A stretch of DNA of 64,000 bases from Podarcis raffonei (Eukaryota; Chordata; Lepidosauria; Squamata; Lacertidae), in NCBI RefSeq assembly GCF_027172205.1, contig NC_070614.1, positions 31,124,501 to 31,188,500 of the forward strand, read 5' to 3'. The notes beneath the pieces are model-generated. The model saw only the letters and a program-made list of their open reading frames with translations. It had not been told where the DNA came from and did not search any database. Shown one piece after another: positions 11,336 through 20,708 of the stretch. Position 1 is the stretch's first letter; every line of letters starts with the position of its first letter. The translations under genes and the position numbers were made by a program.

Positions 11336-11554
11336 GCAACATGTTTTTCAACATTCCACAAGTTACTTTCTTTTCTGCAGTTAGGAACATTGGTAAGCAA
11401 CATGTAGGGTAACACTATTTGGTAGAGGATATGTAGAAAGTGAATGGATGGCAAGCTTCGGGTTTGGGCCCAAAATAAAACTGAATTCTTGGGTTTATGG
11501 CTGAACAAAGGATACCATTTAGGGAGGTAGGCATAGAAAGAGTAAGCTCTGTAT

Positions 11555-11560
11555 TTTATT
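11555..11560 (-). promoter_or_regulatory. Poly(A) signal for the OR at 11590-12522
   Basis: AATAAA on the minus strand, about 30 bases past the stop codon. A short 3' UTR of this kind is possible, though the true cleavage site is unknown. Confidence 0.4.
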
Positions 11561-11589
11561 CCATTGTACCTTGAGTTTGGAGTCTAATA

Positions 11590-12522
11590 TCAAATTCTCC
11601 TCCTCGCTATTAAGCTTTTGAATGCTTCATGGACCTTGGTGTTCCTCAGGCTGTAGATGAAAGGGTTCAGAAATGGTGTCACCACACAATAGAAGACAGA
11701 CACTACTTTGTCCGAATCACGAATGTCCTTCACTGAAGGCCTCACATACATATAGATGACTGAGCCATAATATATTAATACTACACTAAGATGGGCAGTG
11801 CAAGTGGAGAAGGCTTTGTGCCTTCCAACACTGGATGGCATCTTCAATATAGCCACAATGATGTTGACATAAGATACTATTATTAAGAAAAAGCAACCCA
11901 AAACCATTGAAGAAGTGAACACAAAGAAGAAAAATTCAATGAATGACTTTTTCCCACAAGGAAGAGTCAGCACTGGGGCAAGATCACAGAAGAAATGGTT
12001 AATTATATTGGGCCCACAGAAATTCAGCCTGGCAAGAACAATGGTTGGGGGCAAGGGAGCAAGTAAAGCTCCCACCCAACACCCAAGAATCAGCGATTTA
12101 CAGACTCTATTGTTCATCACTGTGGTATAGTTCATAGGGTTACAGATAGCTAAGAAGCGGTCATAAGCCATAAGCACCAGCAGGAAGTTCTCTGTCAGGC
12201 CCAGGAAGAGGTTGAAGTAAAGCTGTGTGAAGCAACCAACCATGCTGATCACTTTCCTGTCTTTTAAGAAGTCGAACAACATTTTGGGGATAGTGTTTGT
12301 CATGTGTCCAATTTCTATCAGAGACAAATGGCTTAGGAATAAATACATGGGAGTTTGGAGTTGCTGATGAAGCTGGACTATGGTCATAATTGTGATATTC
12401 CCACTTATGGTTAAGACATATGCCGAAAGGAAGAGTGACAGGAGAAATTTCTGGAGCATTTGAGGATTAGAGAAACCAAGCAGGATGAATTCATTGACAG
12501 AAGTTTGGTTTTCTAAAATCAT
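11590..12522 (-). CDS. Olfactory receptor, class II (tandem pair member A)
   Basis: An intact OR of 310 residues from Met 12522. The start is supported by a strong splice acceptor at 12531-12532 (T-rich tract, then 'gtcttaacag'), eight bases before the ATG, so the coding exon follows an unseen 5' UTR exon. Hallmarks: NQT at 5-7, GN at 41-42, PMYLFL at 58-63, Cys97, MAYDRF at 118-123, 'NHFFCDLAPVL', KAFSTCTAHLSVV and NPFIYSLRN. Two oddities are DRF in place of DRY and PMNY in place of PLxY at 129-132; both are shared with the paralogue at 15646-16584. A central tract is nearly identical in DNA to that paralogue while the flanks are not. The family is near the 6/11 group by motif, uncertain. 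Confidence 0.93.
   Translation of the reverse strand: MILENQTSVNEFILLGFSNPQMLQKFLLSLFLSAYVLTISGNITIMTIVQLHQQLQTPMYLFLSHLSLIEIGHMTNTIPKMLFDFLKDRKVISMVGCFTQLYFNLFLGLTENFLLVLMAYDRFLAICNPMNYTTVMNNRVCKSLILGCWVGALLAPLPPTIVLARLNFCGPNIINHFFCDLAPVLTLPCGKKSFIEFFFFVFTSSMVLGCFFLIIVSYVNIIVAILKMPSSVGRHKAFSTCTAHLSVVLIYYGSVIYMYVRPSVKDIRDSDKVVSVFYCVVTPFLNPFIYSLRNTKVHEAFKSLIARRRI
12121..12360 (-). other. Candidate gene-conversion tract, copy A
   Basis: 240 bases with a single mismatch (12148) to the paralogue at 16183-16422. It covers roughly residues 55-134, TM2 to the start of intracellular loop 2. The adjoining 162 bases towards the start codon are only about 80 percent identical by eye. Confidence 0.7.
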
Positions 12523-12530
12523 ACCTCTAT

Positions 12531-13480
12531 CTGTTAAGACATTAAAAAGAAAAAAGAAAGAAAAAATTAGGTATGTATAAGATATAAGTTTGATCACTTA
12601 AGCATTTACAGTTATTCCTCTTGGCAGTGTTAACACTTCCAAGAGTGTTCACCCAGGGTTTCTACCCTTTTTTGGAAGGTCTGTCTCACTCTGTGATGGA
12701 AGAAAAGCACTCACTTAAAATTGATACCCTCCTGATAACCGCCCCCCCCCCAAAAAAAATCCAGCACCCAAACTTTTAACAGCAGTTTGATTCAGCAGTT
12801 TGATTGTTATTGGATGCTAAAGGGTATTGTATCCAAGCTGTGAAGAGTTTGATCTGCTAATTGCTGCACATCAACCTGCAAAAACAAGTAAGTGAGATAT
12901 TCTAAAATAATATGGTTCATATCCCACAATCACACTTTATAAACTTGCATTTCAACATAGGGTTCCCCCATAGCTGGATGGTACAATTACAAATGGTTCA
13001 AAGCTACTTGAGGAATATGCAGCTACATATATGGAGCAGGGCAGGTTATGTGGGGTTAAATTGCTGAATCAGTGACCTCACAGCATGATGGTGACTATAA
13101 GAGCTTATAGGCTTGTGGAATCATATAAACAAAAAGCAGCTCCTTGGCAGGTGCAAGTATGGGTGACCCAAGTTTTACGTTACAACACTAGGTAGTATAA
13201 TTGTTTTGTTCCAGTTAGCTCTCTATGAAGTAATCGACCCCACAAGCAGTAGGGTGGATTACTTCATCTACATATCTACAAGCAGAACCCTTGAAATCAC
13301 CACTATCCAGACTAACACATTTTGGTGCCTGAGCCTGAAATCTGAAATAGTGAAAATAATATAATAATATAATATAAGCTATCACCTAAGCCAGAAGCCA
13401 CACTCTGCTGAGTCATAGAAAAACTAATGGTGCATTATTCCATGCCTTTTGATTATGGCCATAACCTTGGAGATTCTTTG
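12531..13480. other. Upstream region of OR 11590-12522
   Basis: No gene recognised. It starts with the intron side of the OR's splice acceptor and includes a C run with A run near 12740-12760. It should hold the intron to the 5' UTR exon. Confidence 0.4.
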
Positions 13481-13529
13481 AGTAATGACGAACATTCAAC
13501 TCTGGAACCTATATTCAACATAAAGGGTT

Positions 13530-13680
13530 TGGGAACATGAAGCTTTTATGTCAGAGGCAGTACGCTTCTCAATAGCAGTTGCTGGAAACCATAGGAGGAG
13601 AGAGTGTTGTTGTGCTCAGGTCTTCTTCCACTGTGAGAACAGGATGCTGGACTAGATGAGCCACATTGAACCCAAAGATC
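13530..13680 (+). mobile_element. CR1/L2-type LINE 3' end (fragment)
   Basis: Contains 'cagttgctggaaacc', 'tgtgagaacaggatgctgg' and 'gactagatgagcca', the 3' tail of the same LINE family present in the opposite orientation at 16795-17500. Confidence 0.65.
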
Positions 13681-13689
13681 TTTGCATCC

Positions 13690-14745
13690 AAAGCATATAC
13701 TCTACCTCTCTAGAATGGTCCTTGCCTATCTTTGCCTTTGCCTATTTGAGCAGAACATCAAAAGACTTTCATGTAGGCTTGCCATACATCAGGAAAATTC
13801 CCAACAAGTCCTGGTTTTCAGGTGTAAAAATAGCATCGGAGGTAATGTATGGCAACACAATGGAAAAAGCAGCAGAAACAGCTCAAAAAGCTTAAAATCA
13901 ATTTTGGAGCAATCAACTGGAGACATCAAGCATTTCTTAATCATGGTGCTGATGACCCCAAGAGTGTAACTTTCCTATAGTTGTCCACTCAAACAGAAAG
14001 ATCTGCAAGTACCCTCTACTGGTCCGGACCATTCACAGACCATACATATCATTGCACATATCCTTTTAAGGTCCTTGATATTATGAGAAATTATAGAAAG
14101 TGGCCTCTTGCTACATATTTTCAACTCTTACCTGATTTTCTTGCCCAATCTGACCCTTATTTTCTTCTCACTTTGAACTTAAATAATACTTAAAAGATGT
14201 TGAAACCAATCCTATCTACTGGATCCCCCCTAAAACTAAAACTACAGGAGGATCATCTTTACATGTTTCTCAGATACCAGATGAATGATCTGAGCACACA
14301 CAAACCTTGTAACTATGGCAGATATCTGACGGTGCATTTAATTCCTTTCAAGGCCAGAAAATACTGCATACAAAGAAAAATAGAAGCTGAACTCAATAAA
14401 TTGCTAAATATTGTTAAGTATAAAATGAAAACAACTATTTCCCATTTGAAGAAAGGCGGAAGGAGTATAGTCTAAAGTCCATCAGCATTCTTTGGCAATC
14501 TACTTAAAGCAGTCTTAAAAAACGAATAAGGTGATTGTTTTATGATGTCCTTACTATGTAGATGGTGTTTTCCTACTGGAATGTATGTTGTGCTTTCTCC
14601 CAGTAGTATTTTTTTTTTAAAAAAAGCTTTATATTTCCATGCAGAGCCACAATTGGCTCATGGGAGCCAATTTATGAAACATCCACCCATTGTGATTCAC
14701 ATAATGGATTTTTCTTTGTCTCTCTTGGCTTGTTATTCTTGTTAT
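13690..14745. repeat. Upstream duplication block A
   Basis: Aligns along its length with 18290-19270: for example 'cagaaagatctgcaagtac' against 'cagaaagatttacaagtac', 'gcagatatctgacggtgc' against 'gcagatatctgaaggtgc', and 'gttttcctactggaatgt' against 'gttttcctattaatgt'. Each block lies 1-3 kb upstream of one member of the OR pair at 11590-12522 and 15646-16584, so the duplicated unit held a gene plus its 5' region, possibly its promoter. Confidence 0.6.
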
Positions 14746-14895
14746 TAAGGAAATACTGAGAACCCTAATTCTGTCCAATTTCAGTGCCCAATCATAGTTC
14801 TATCCCAACCCATTTTGCTTGGGTATTTTTGAAAGAATATACAAAAAGTATGTATTTAAATTGTACTCATTTTTCTGAACCTTGTACACTCTTTC

Positions 14896-15197
14896 TGAAG
14901 GAAATCAGCCCTGAGTGCTCACTGGAAGGACAGATCCTGAAGCTGAGGCTCCAATACTTTGGCCACCTCATGAGAAGAGAAGACTCCCTTGAAAAGACCC
15001 TGTAGTTGGGAAAGATTGAGGGCACAAGGAGAAGGGGACGACAGAGGATGAGATGGTTGGACAGTGTTCTCAAAGCTATGAACATGAGTTTGAACAAACT
15101 GCAGGAGGCAGTGGAAGACAGGAATGCCTGACATGCTCTGGTCCATGGGGTCACAAAGAGTCAGACACGACTATACGACTAAACAACAACTACAACA
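14896..15197 (+). mobile_element. Bov-B (RTE) LINE 3' end
   Basis: Carries the characteristic Bov-B 3' sequence: 'ttggccacctcatgagaag', 'agactcccttgaaaagac', 'catggggtcacaaagagtc' and the terminal 'cgactaaacaacaac'. Bov-B is abundant in squamates and spread horizontally among vertebrates (established knowledge). This is a 5'-truncated copy of about 300 bases. Confidence 0.85.
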
Positions 15198-15645
15198 CTC
15201 TTTTTACATAGAATGCAAGTTTCCCCATTGCATTTTGGATTTCACTAAGTTGTGTACTTTGCCTGGTTGATGTAGCTATAATATCAATATAATGTTGATT
15301 TATTTTAGCTTACATAAATGAAGTATTCTTTTATTGTGATTCATTATTTCTGGAATTTAGAAATGTCTCATGTTCTTTTGGTGGAATTAGCACTTTGTTA
15401 AAAAAAACGAAGGATTCCCGAGATGGAATAAAATGGTTATGTTTTATTCATTCTTGTAAAATAATAAAATATATTCAAACAAACAACATAGTTTTTCAAC
15501 AATCTATATCATATATATCTATATGATATTCAAGTATTTAGTTTGTTGCAATAAGAAATGATGGCATTTCAGTCACACATAATATCTGTATTAGAATTTG
15601 TATTTCTGGCATTAAATAAAGAAGTTTTAAAAAATTGAGCATACC
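15198..15645. other. Short intergenic stretch, nothing recognised
   Basis: AT-rich DNA at the 3' side of the minus-strand OR at 15646-16584. A TTTATT at 15443-15448 would read AATAAA on the minus strand, about 200 bases past the stop, a possible poly(A) signal. Confidence 0.4.
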
Positions 15646-16584
15646 TTAATAGAATACTCTCTTCTTTACTATTATGCTTTTAAATGCTTCATGGACCTGA
15701 GTATTCCTCAAGGTGTAGATGAAAGGGTTCAGAAATGGTGTCACCACACAATAGAAGACAGACACTACTTTGTCTGTATTATGGATATCCCTTGCTGAAG
15801 GCCTCACATACATATAGATGACTGAGCCATAATATATTAATACTACACTAAGATGGGCAGTACAAGTGGAGAAGGCTTTACGCCTTCCCCCACTGGATGG
15901 CATCCTCAGTATAGTTACAATGATGTTGATATAAGACACCGTAATCAAGCAAAAGCAACCCAAAACCATTGAAGAAATGGACATGAAAAAGAAAAATTCA
16001 ATGAATGATTTCCCCCTACACGGAAGAGTCAGCACTGGGGCAAGATCACAGAAGAAATGGTTGATTATATTGGGCCCACAGAAATCCAGCGTAGCGAGAA
16101 AAATGGTTGGGGGCAAGGGAGCAAGGAAAGCTCCCACCCAACACCCAAGAATCAACGATTTACAGACTCTATTGTTCATCATTGTGGTATAGTTCATAGG
16201 GTTACAGATGGCTAAGAAGCGGTCATAAGCCATAAGCACCAGCAGGAAGTTCTCTGTCAGGCCCAGGAAGAGGTTGAAGTAAAGCTGTGTGAAGCAACCA
16301 ACCATGCTGATCACTTTCCTGTCTTTTAAGAAGTCGAACAACATTTTGGGGATAGTGTTTGTCATGTGTCCAATTTCTATCAGAGACAAATGGCTTAGGA
16401 ATAAATACATGGGAGTTTGGAGCTTCCGATGTAACTGAACAATGGTGATAATTGTGATGTTCCCACATATGGCCAAGATGTAAGCCAATAGAAAGAGTGC
16501 CAGGAGAAAAGTCTGAAGCCTTTGTGGATTAGAGAAACCAAGGAGGATGAATTCATTCACAGAAGTTTGGTTTTCTGAGATCAT
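15646..16584 (-). CDS. Olfactory receptor, class II (tandem pair member B)
   Basis: An intact OR of 312 residues from Met 16584, preceded by an acceptor 'cattaacag' at 16592-16593 in the same place as its paralogue; the open frame upstream of this Met has no OR character. It is the tandem paralogue of the gene at 11590-12522, about 85 percent alike in protein by eye. Hallmarks: NQT at 5-7, PMYLFL, Cys97, MAYDRF, 'NHFFCDLAPVL', 'RKAFSTCTAHLSVV', NPFIYTLRN. Residues from the end of TM1 to the start of loop 2 are identical in the two proteins, while TM1, TM4-5 and the C-terminus differ. DRF replaces DRY here too. Expected role: odorant detection, probably with partly distinct ligands. Confidence 0.93.
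   Translation of the reverse strand: MISENQTSVNEFILLGFSNPQRLQTFLLALFLLAYILAICGNITIITIVQLHRKLQTPMYLFLSHLSLIEIGHMTNTIPKMLFDFLKDRKVISMVGCFTQLYFNLFLGLTENFLLVLMAYDRFLAICNPMNYTTMMNNRVCKSLILGCWVGAFLAPLPPTIFLATLDFCGPNIINHFFCDLAPVLTLPCRGKSFIEFFFFMSISSMVLGCFCLITVSYINIIVTILRMPSSGGRRKAFSTCTAHLSVVLIYYGSVIYMYVRPSARDIHNTDKVVSVFYCVVTPFLNPFIYTLRNTQVHEAFKSIIVKKRVFY
16183..16422 (-). other. Candidate gene-conversion tract, copy B
   Basis: Partner of 12121-12360 with one mismatch in 240 bases. Similarity falls sharply beyond 16422. Confidence 0.7.
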
Positions 16585-16794
16585 ATTGTATCTGTTAATG
16601 ACCTTCAAAATAAAATTAATATAATATATTCTTAATAACAAGTAGCAAAAACCTAGCTTCAGACAGATGTTAATAATACATGTTATGGTGTTTACACTCA
16701 CAGGGCAGCTGTGGATTACATTTGTAATGTAACAGTAAGTTCTTTTTCATCTATGCAGGTTATCATTCTTGTGTCACACCCTAGAGCAGGGCTA

Positions 16795-17500
16795 GCAAAT
16801 ATATTTCAGGCCAAGGGCTGCACTACCACTTGGGCAACAACATAGCATGAAAACATAAGAAGAACCTGCTGGATCAAGCCAGTCATCCAACCAGTTCAGC
16901 TTCCTATTCTCACAGTGGCCACACAGATACCTGTGGGAAACCTGCAAGCAGGGTTCAAGCACAAATGCACTCTACCTTTCTGAGCTTGCCAGGAACTGGT
17001 ATCCAGGAGCATACTGCCTCCTACTTGTAGAGGCGGAGCATAGCCATCATGGTTAGCAGCTATTGATAGCCTTATCCTCATTGAAGTTGTCCAATCCTCT
17101 TTTAAATCTGTCCAAGTTGGTAGACATCACTGCCTCCCATGGGAATGAGTTCCATAGTTTGAATATGTGTTGCATGAAGAAGTGCTTCCTTTTATCTGTC
17201 ATGAATCTTCCAACATTCATCTTCACTGGATGTCCATAAATTACAGCCTTATGATAGAGGGAGAAAAATGTTTCTACCCACTTTCTCCATGCCATCCATA
17301 ATTTTATAAACTTTTATGTTGTTGGGTCTTATTTACCTTTTCTCTAAATTAAAAACTCCCAAATACTGTAACCTTTTCTCATGGTTTAGTCCTTCATCAC
17401 CTTATTTTATTTGGTTTCCATTTCCAGAACCTATCCCAACTATACTGTCTCATTTAGAGGTGATGACGAGAACCTTACACATTGTTCCAATGCAATCAGA
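16795..17500 (-). mobile_element. CR1/L2-type LINE 3' region
   Basis: About 700 bases in minus orientation. An open stretch at 17053-17295 reads 'KRKHFFMQHIFKLWN' and 'NLDRFKRGLDNFNED', the typical C-terminus of a CR1-like reverse transcriptase ORF ('LWNSLP...F KRGLD'), followed by the usual 3' UTR with 'acagtggccaca' and 'aagaacctgctggatcaag' on the plus strand. It sits in the upstream region of the OR at 15646-16584 and accounts for the longer spacing there than in block A. Confidence 0.75.
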
Positions 17501-18289
17501 CTATTTATTTGTAGAACAGCAATTTTATTTTCATTTTTTTAAAAAATAATGATCCCTAGCATGGAATTTGACTTTTTTATATCTTTCACACACTGGGTTG
17601 TCAACTTCATTAAGCTATTCAGTTTCACTACAAGGTCTCATTCCTGGTGAGTCACTGCCATTTCAGGCCCCATGGAAGCATAAGTGAAATTAAAATTCCT
17701 CCCTTCCCTGACATATATCACTTTACTCTTGCTTATGGTGAATTGCATTTGCCATCTTACTGCGTATTTACTCAGTTTGGATAAGTTAGAGCTCTTTGCA
17801 GTCTCTTTTTGTTTTAACCATCCTGAAAAATAAATTCTTCATACCCCAGACATAAAGATCCCAGACAAGTCTCCCCTCTGATTTAATTCTAATTAGGTTT
17901 GATGTGAATGTCAGTACTTCTTGATATGTAATTGGATTGTAGGTCCATTAGTACTGATTTTAATTGATATGGTCTGCACTCCTGCTCCTTTCATGCATAG
18001 TAAGAAAAATGCAGAAGGACCGCAGCTCACCATAGAATACAGAAAAAGCTGCTGATTTACAGCACAATACTATGCACATCTTTGCAGAAATAAGTCCCAT
18101 TGAGTTCACTGGGGCCTACTCCCAATTAAATTTGTATAGGATTGCAGTTTCAGTGGGGAAACCTGTTTTTAGGAAAACAAATGAATGACTGAGAGCTGTT
18201 TTCTGATGATGCTCAAAGTTATTAACACTCTACCAAATTTATTCCCCATTCCAACTCTTGCTACATCATACTTTTTACCTGGGGTCTTC
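17501..18289. other. Intergenic stretch, nothing recognised
   Basis: AT-rich DNA with no gene. A short piece near 18060-18150 ('cccattgagttcactgggg', 'aggattgcagtt') is a common vertebrate LINE or SINE-type tail fragment. Confidence 0.35.
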
Positions 18290-19270
18290 TGCATGCAAGA
18301 CATGTGCTCTGGGACTGTGCTATGATTCAGACCTCTCCTTATCAGTTTTTTACTTGAGCAAAACACCAAGATGCTTTCAAAAAGACATTTCAAGTGACCA
18401 TTTCAAAACAGAATTCAACTGGAAACAACAAGCAGTGTTTAAATGCCCATGTGCTGAAGACCCTGAGAATGTGACCTTTTTATATTCTTCTATTGAAGCA
18501 GAAAGATTTACAAGTACTCTATTCTAGGGTGGGCCATTTACACTCCATAGCTTTTGCACACATCTGTTTTGAGATAATCTATTAAGGGTCCTTAGGGCGA
18601 TGGGCAAGATGGCCCATCACTATACGCTCTCCCCCCAAAAAAATCTTACCTTTTTTTGTCAGTGTGCCAAAGGGATTTTCTTGCCCAAGTTAGTCATTGT
18701 CTCCCTCTCAATATGATTTTTTTAAAAACAAATACCTAGAACAATTCTTCCTGCCTTAATTTCTAAAAGAACCATGGGAGGTTCACCTATACACCTTCCT
18801 CAGCTGCCTCCTAGATAATCTGAATGCACACACACCTCATAAGCACTGCAGATATCTGAAGGTGCATTTAATTTCTCTCAAGAATAGAAAACTTAGCATG
18901 GAAGACAAGTAAGAAGTTTTATTCCAAAAATGATTACACCATGTACCGTGAAGCATTAAAAATACAACTATTCTCAATCTAAAGAAAGATGGCAGAAATC
19001 CAGGTTGTCTATAGTTAGATCATCCATTAGTATTGCCTGGTGATCTTCTTGAATTCTAAAGCAGCATTGTGAGGTAACTATTTATACACTGATTCTAATG
19101 CAACAGGGTCAACAACACCATTGATGTTGTTTTCCTATTAATGTATGGCCTGTTATTTCTCAGTAGGACTGGTTAATGTTTTCACTTCCCATAGAGATTC
19201 CCCTTTGGCCCATGGGACCCAATTTATGAGATACCAATCTCATAATGATTTCCTTTCCTTGAAATTGTTG
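18290..19270. repeat. Upstream duplication block B
   Basis: Paralogous to 13690-14745 (see that entry). The blocks differ by many substitutions and small indels, so this duplication is much older than the one at 42731-57457. Confidence 0.6.
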
Positions 19271-19717
19271 TTATAAGAACTTGGTGCTGGTACATTGGAA
19301 ATAACTTATTTCAATTATCCCCTCACAACTGACATGCCTCACATCAGAAATGACAGCATATCATTCTCAGTGTTTAGTGACAGTGAGATAGAATAAATAA
19401 ACATGATCAGGTATCTGGAAATAACATGTAGACTGGAGAAATGTTGATGAACCTGATGACTTTTGGGGTCAGAGTAAAGACCAGAATAAGTGGGTGATAG
19501 ATTGACGTATATACAATTTAGTTGCCATGTTTATCAGTTTTGACTGATTGGTGTTGATGTATATGCATGGGAGGGGAAAGTGAGTAACTTCACTGTATTT
19601 TCCTCACTTATTTTCAAAATATATTTTCAAATTAACACAAACCTAATCTGAAAATATATAAATACTTTTCTAGAACTTGCCTTTTTGATGACCCCCCCCC
19701 CATTTTTGCCTTATGCT

Positions 19718-19723
19718 TTATTC
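19718..19723 (-). promoter_or_regulatory. Poly(A) signal for the V2R gene at 19807-27944
   Basis: AATAAA on the minus strand 84 bases past the stop codon at 19807-19809, well placed for the 3' end of the V2R transcript. Confidence 0.55.
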
Positions 19724-19806
19724 TGGAAGTTGAGCAGATTAAGTTTAGGGTCAAAACACAGGTTGATTTCTGATGAGAAAATGAAGAAGATGCCACAAAG
19801 ATTATA

Positions 19807-20708
19807 CTAGTCGAATTTCCTTATGAGATGCCCTTTAGTGTTAAGATTAGGTTTCAAAATGACAATATAACATTTTGGAAAAAAGATACAGCCAAGTAAA
19901 CCTGCAGCAGATGCTAAGATGGAGAAGATCTCCACAGCTACCATGTATTTCCCTTTCGTGCTGAGGTAAGTAGGAACAAAGCAGACCCAAACACTGCAAA
20001 ACACCAACATGCTGAAAGTGATAAATTTAGCTTCATTAAAACTATCTGGCAGGTTCCTTGCAAGGAAAGCTACCAGAAAACTGATAATGGCTAAAAGGCC
20101 CATGTAGCCGAGGACACAATAAAACATAGTGACTGATCCTTCATCACACTGAACTATGATCTGTCCACTTTCAGAGTGCATGTCTATGCTCGGGAAGGGA
20201 GGGTTTGCTCCTAACCATACAGTGCAGATTACAAATTGTCCAAGGAAACAGAACAAGACAATGGAGTTGGCTACTCTTTTCCTCAGCCATTTCCTCATAT
20301 TGCTTCCTGGCTGTGTGGCTTTGAAAGCCAGGACCACAGTGATGGTTTTGGCCAGCAAAGAAGAAACAGCAGCAGAGAAGATGAGCCCAAATGCTGTTTG
20401 TCGGAGAAGGCAGGTCACTTTCCTTGGCCTACCAATAAAGAGCAAGGGGCAGAGGAAACAAAACAGGAGAGAGACAAGCAGAATGTAGGTGATATCTCGG
20501 TTGTTGGCTTTGACAATTGGAGTGTCTTGATGCTTAATGAATATTTGAAGTATCAGAGCAGTGACTAAAGACATCATGAGGGAACAGGTAGCTGAAGCCA
20601 TTCCCAAAGGTTCTTCATATGAGAGGAAGTGAATTACTTTTGGAATGCATTGATTCCGTTCTTGGTTGGAGTGTTGCTCATTTAGACATCTGTCACAATG
20701 ATCTGCAT
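19807..20708 (-). CDS. V2R exon 6: end of Cys-rich linker and 7TM domain
   Basis: Residues 577-876. Begins after 'cttttaaaag' with '[11 protein letters not shown]', the last cysteines of the linker, then seven helices. The class C signature is clear: '[13 protein letters not shown]', '[10 protein letters not shown]', '[16 protein letters not shown]' and '[12 protein letters not shown]'. The tail is short, ending 'HLIRKFD'. No break seen. Confidence 0.92.

Larger units (their letters stand above)
9635..11540. other. Intergenic stretch between convergent ORs
   Basis: No gene recognised. It is the shared 3' side of the plus-strand OR ending at 9634 and the minus-strand OR ending at 11590. It includes a CAG/CAA microsatellite (11152-11200) and a palindromic MITE-like copy (11230-11335). 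Confidence 0.45.

Noticed and set aside
11915-12130. Plus-strand open frame opposite an OR (also 15977-16192)
   Set aside because: An antisense shadow of the conserved OR coding frame, present in both tandem genes because the genes are alike.
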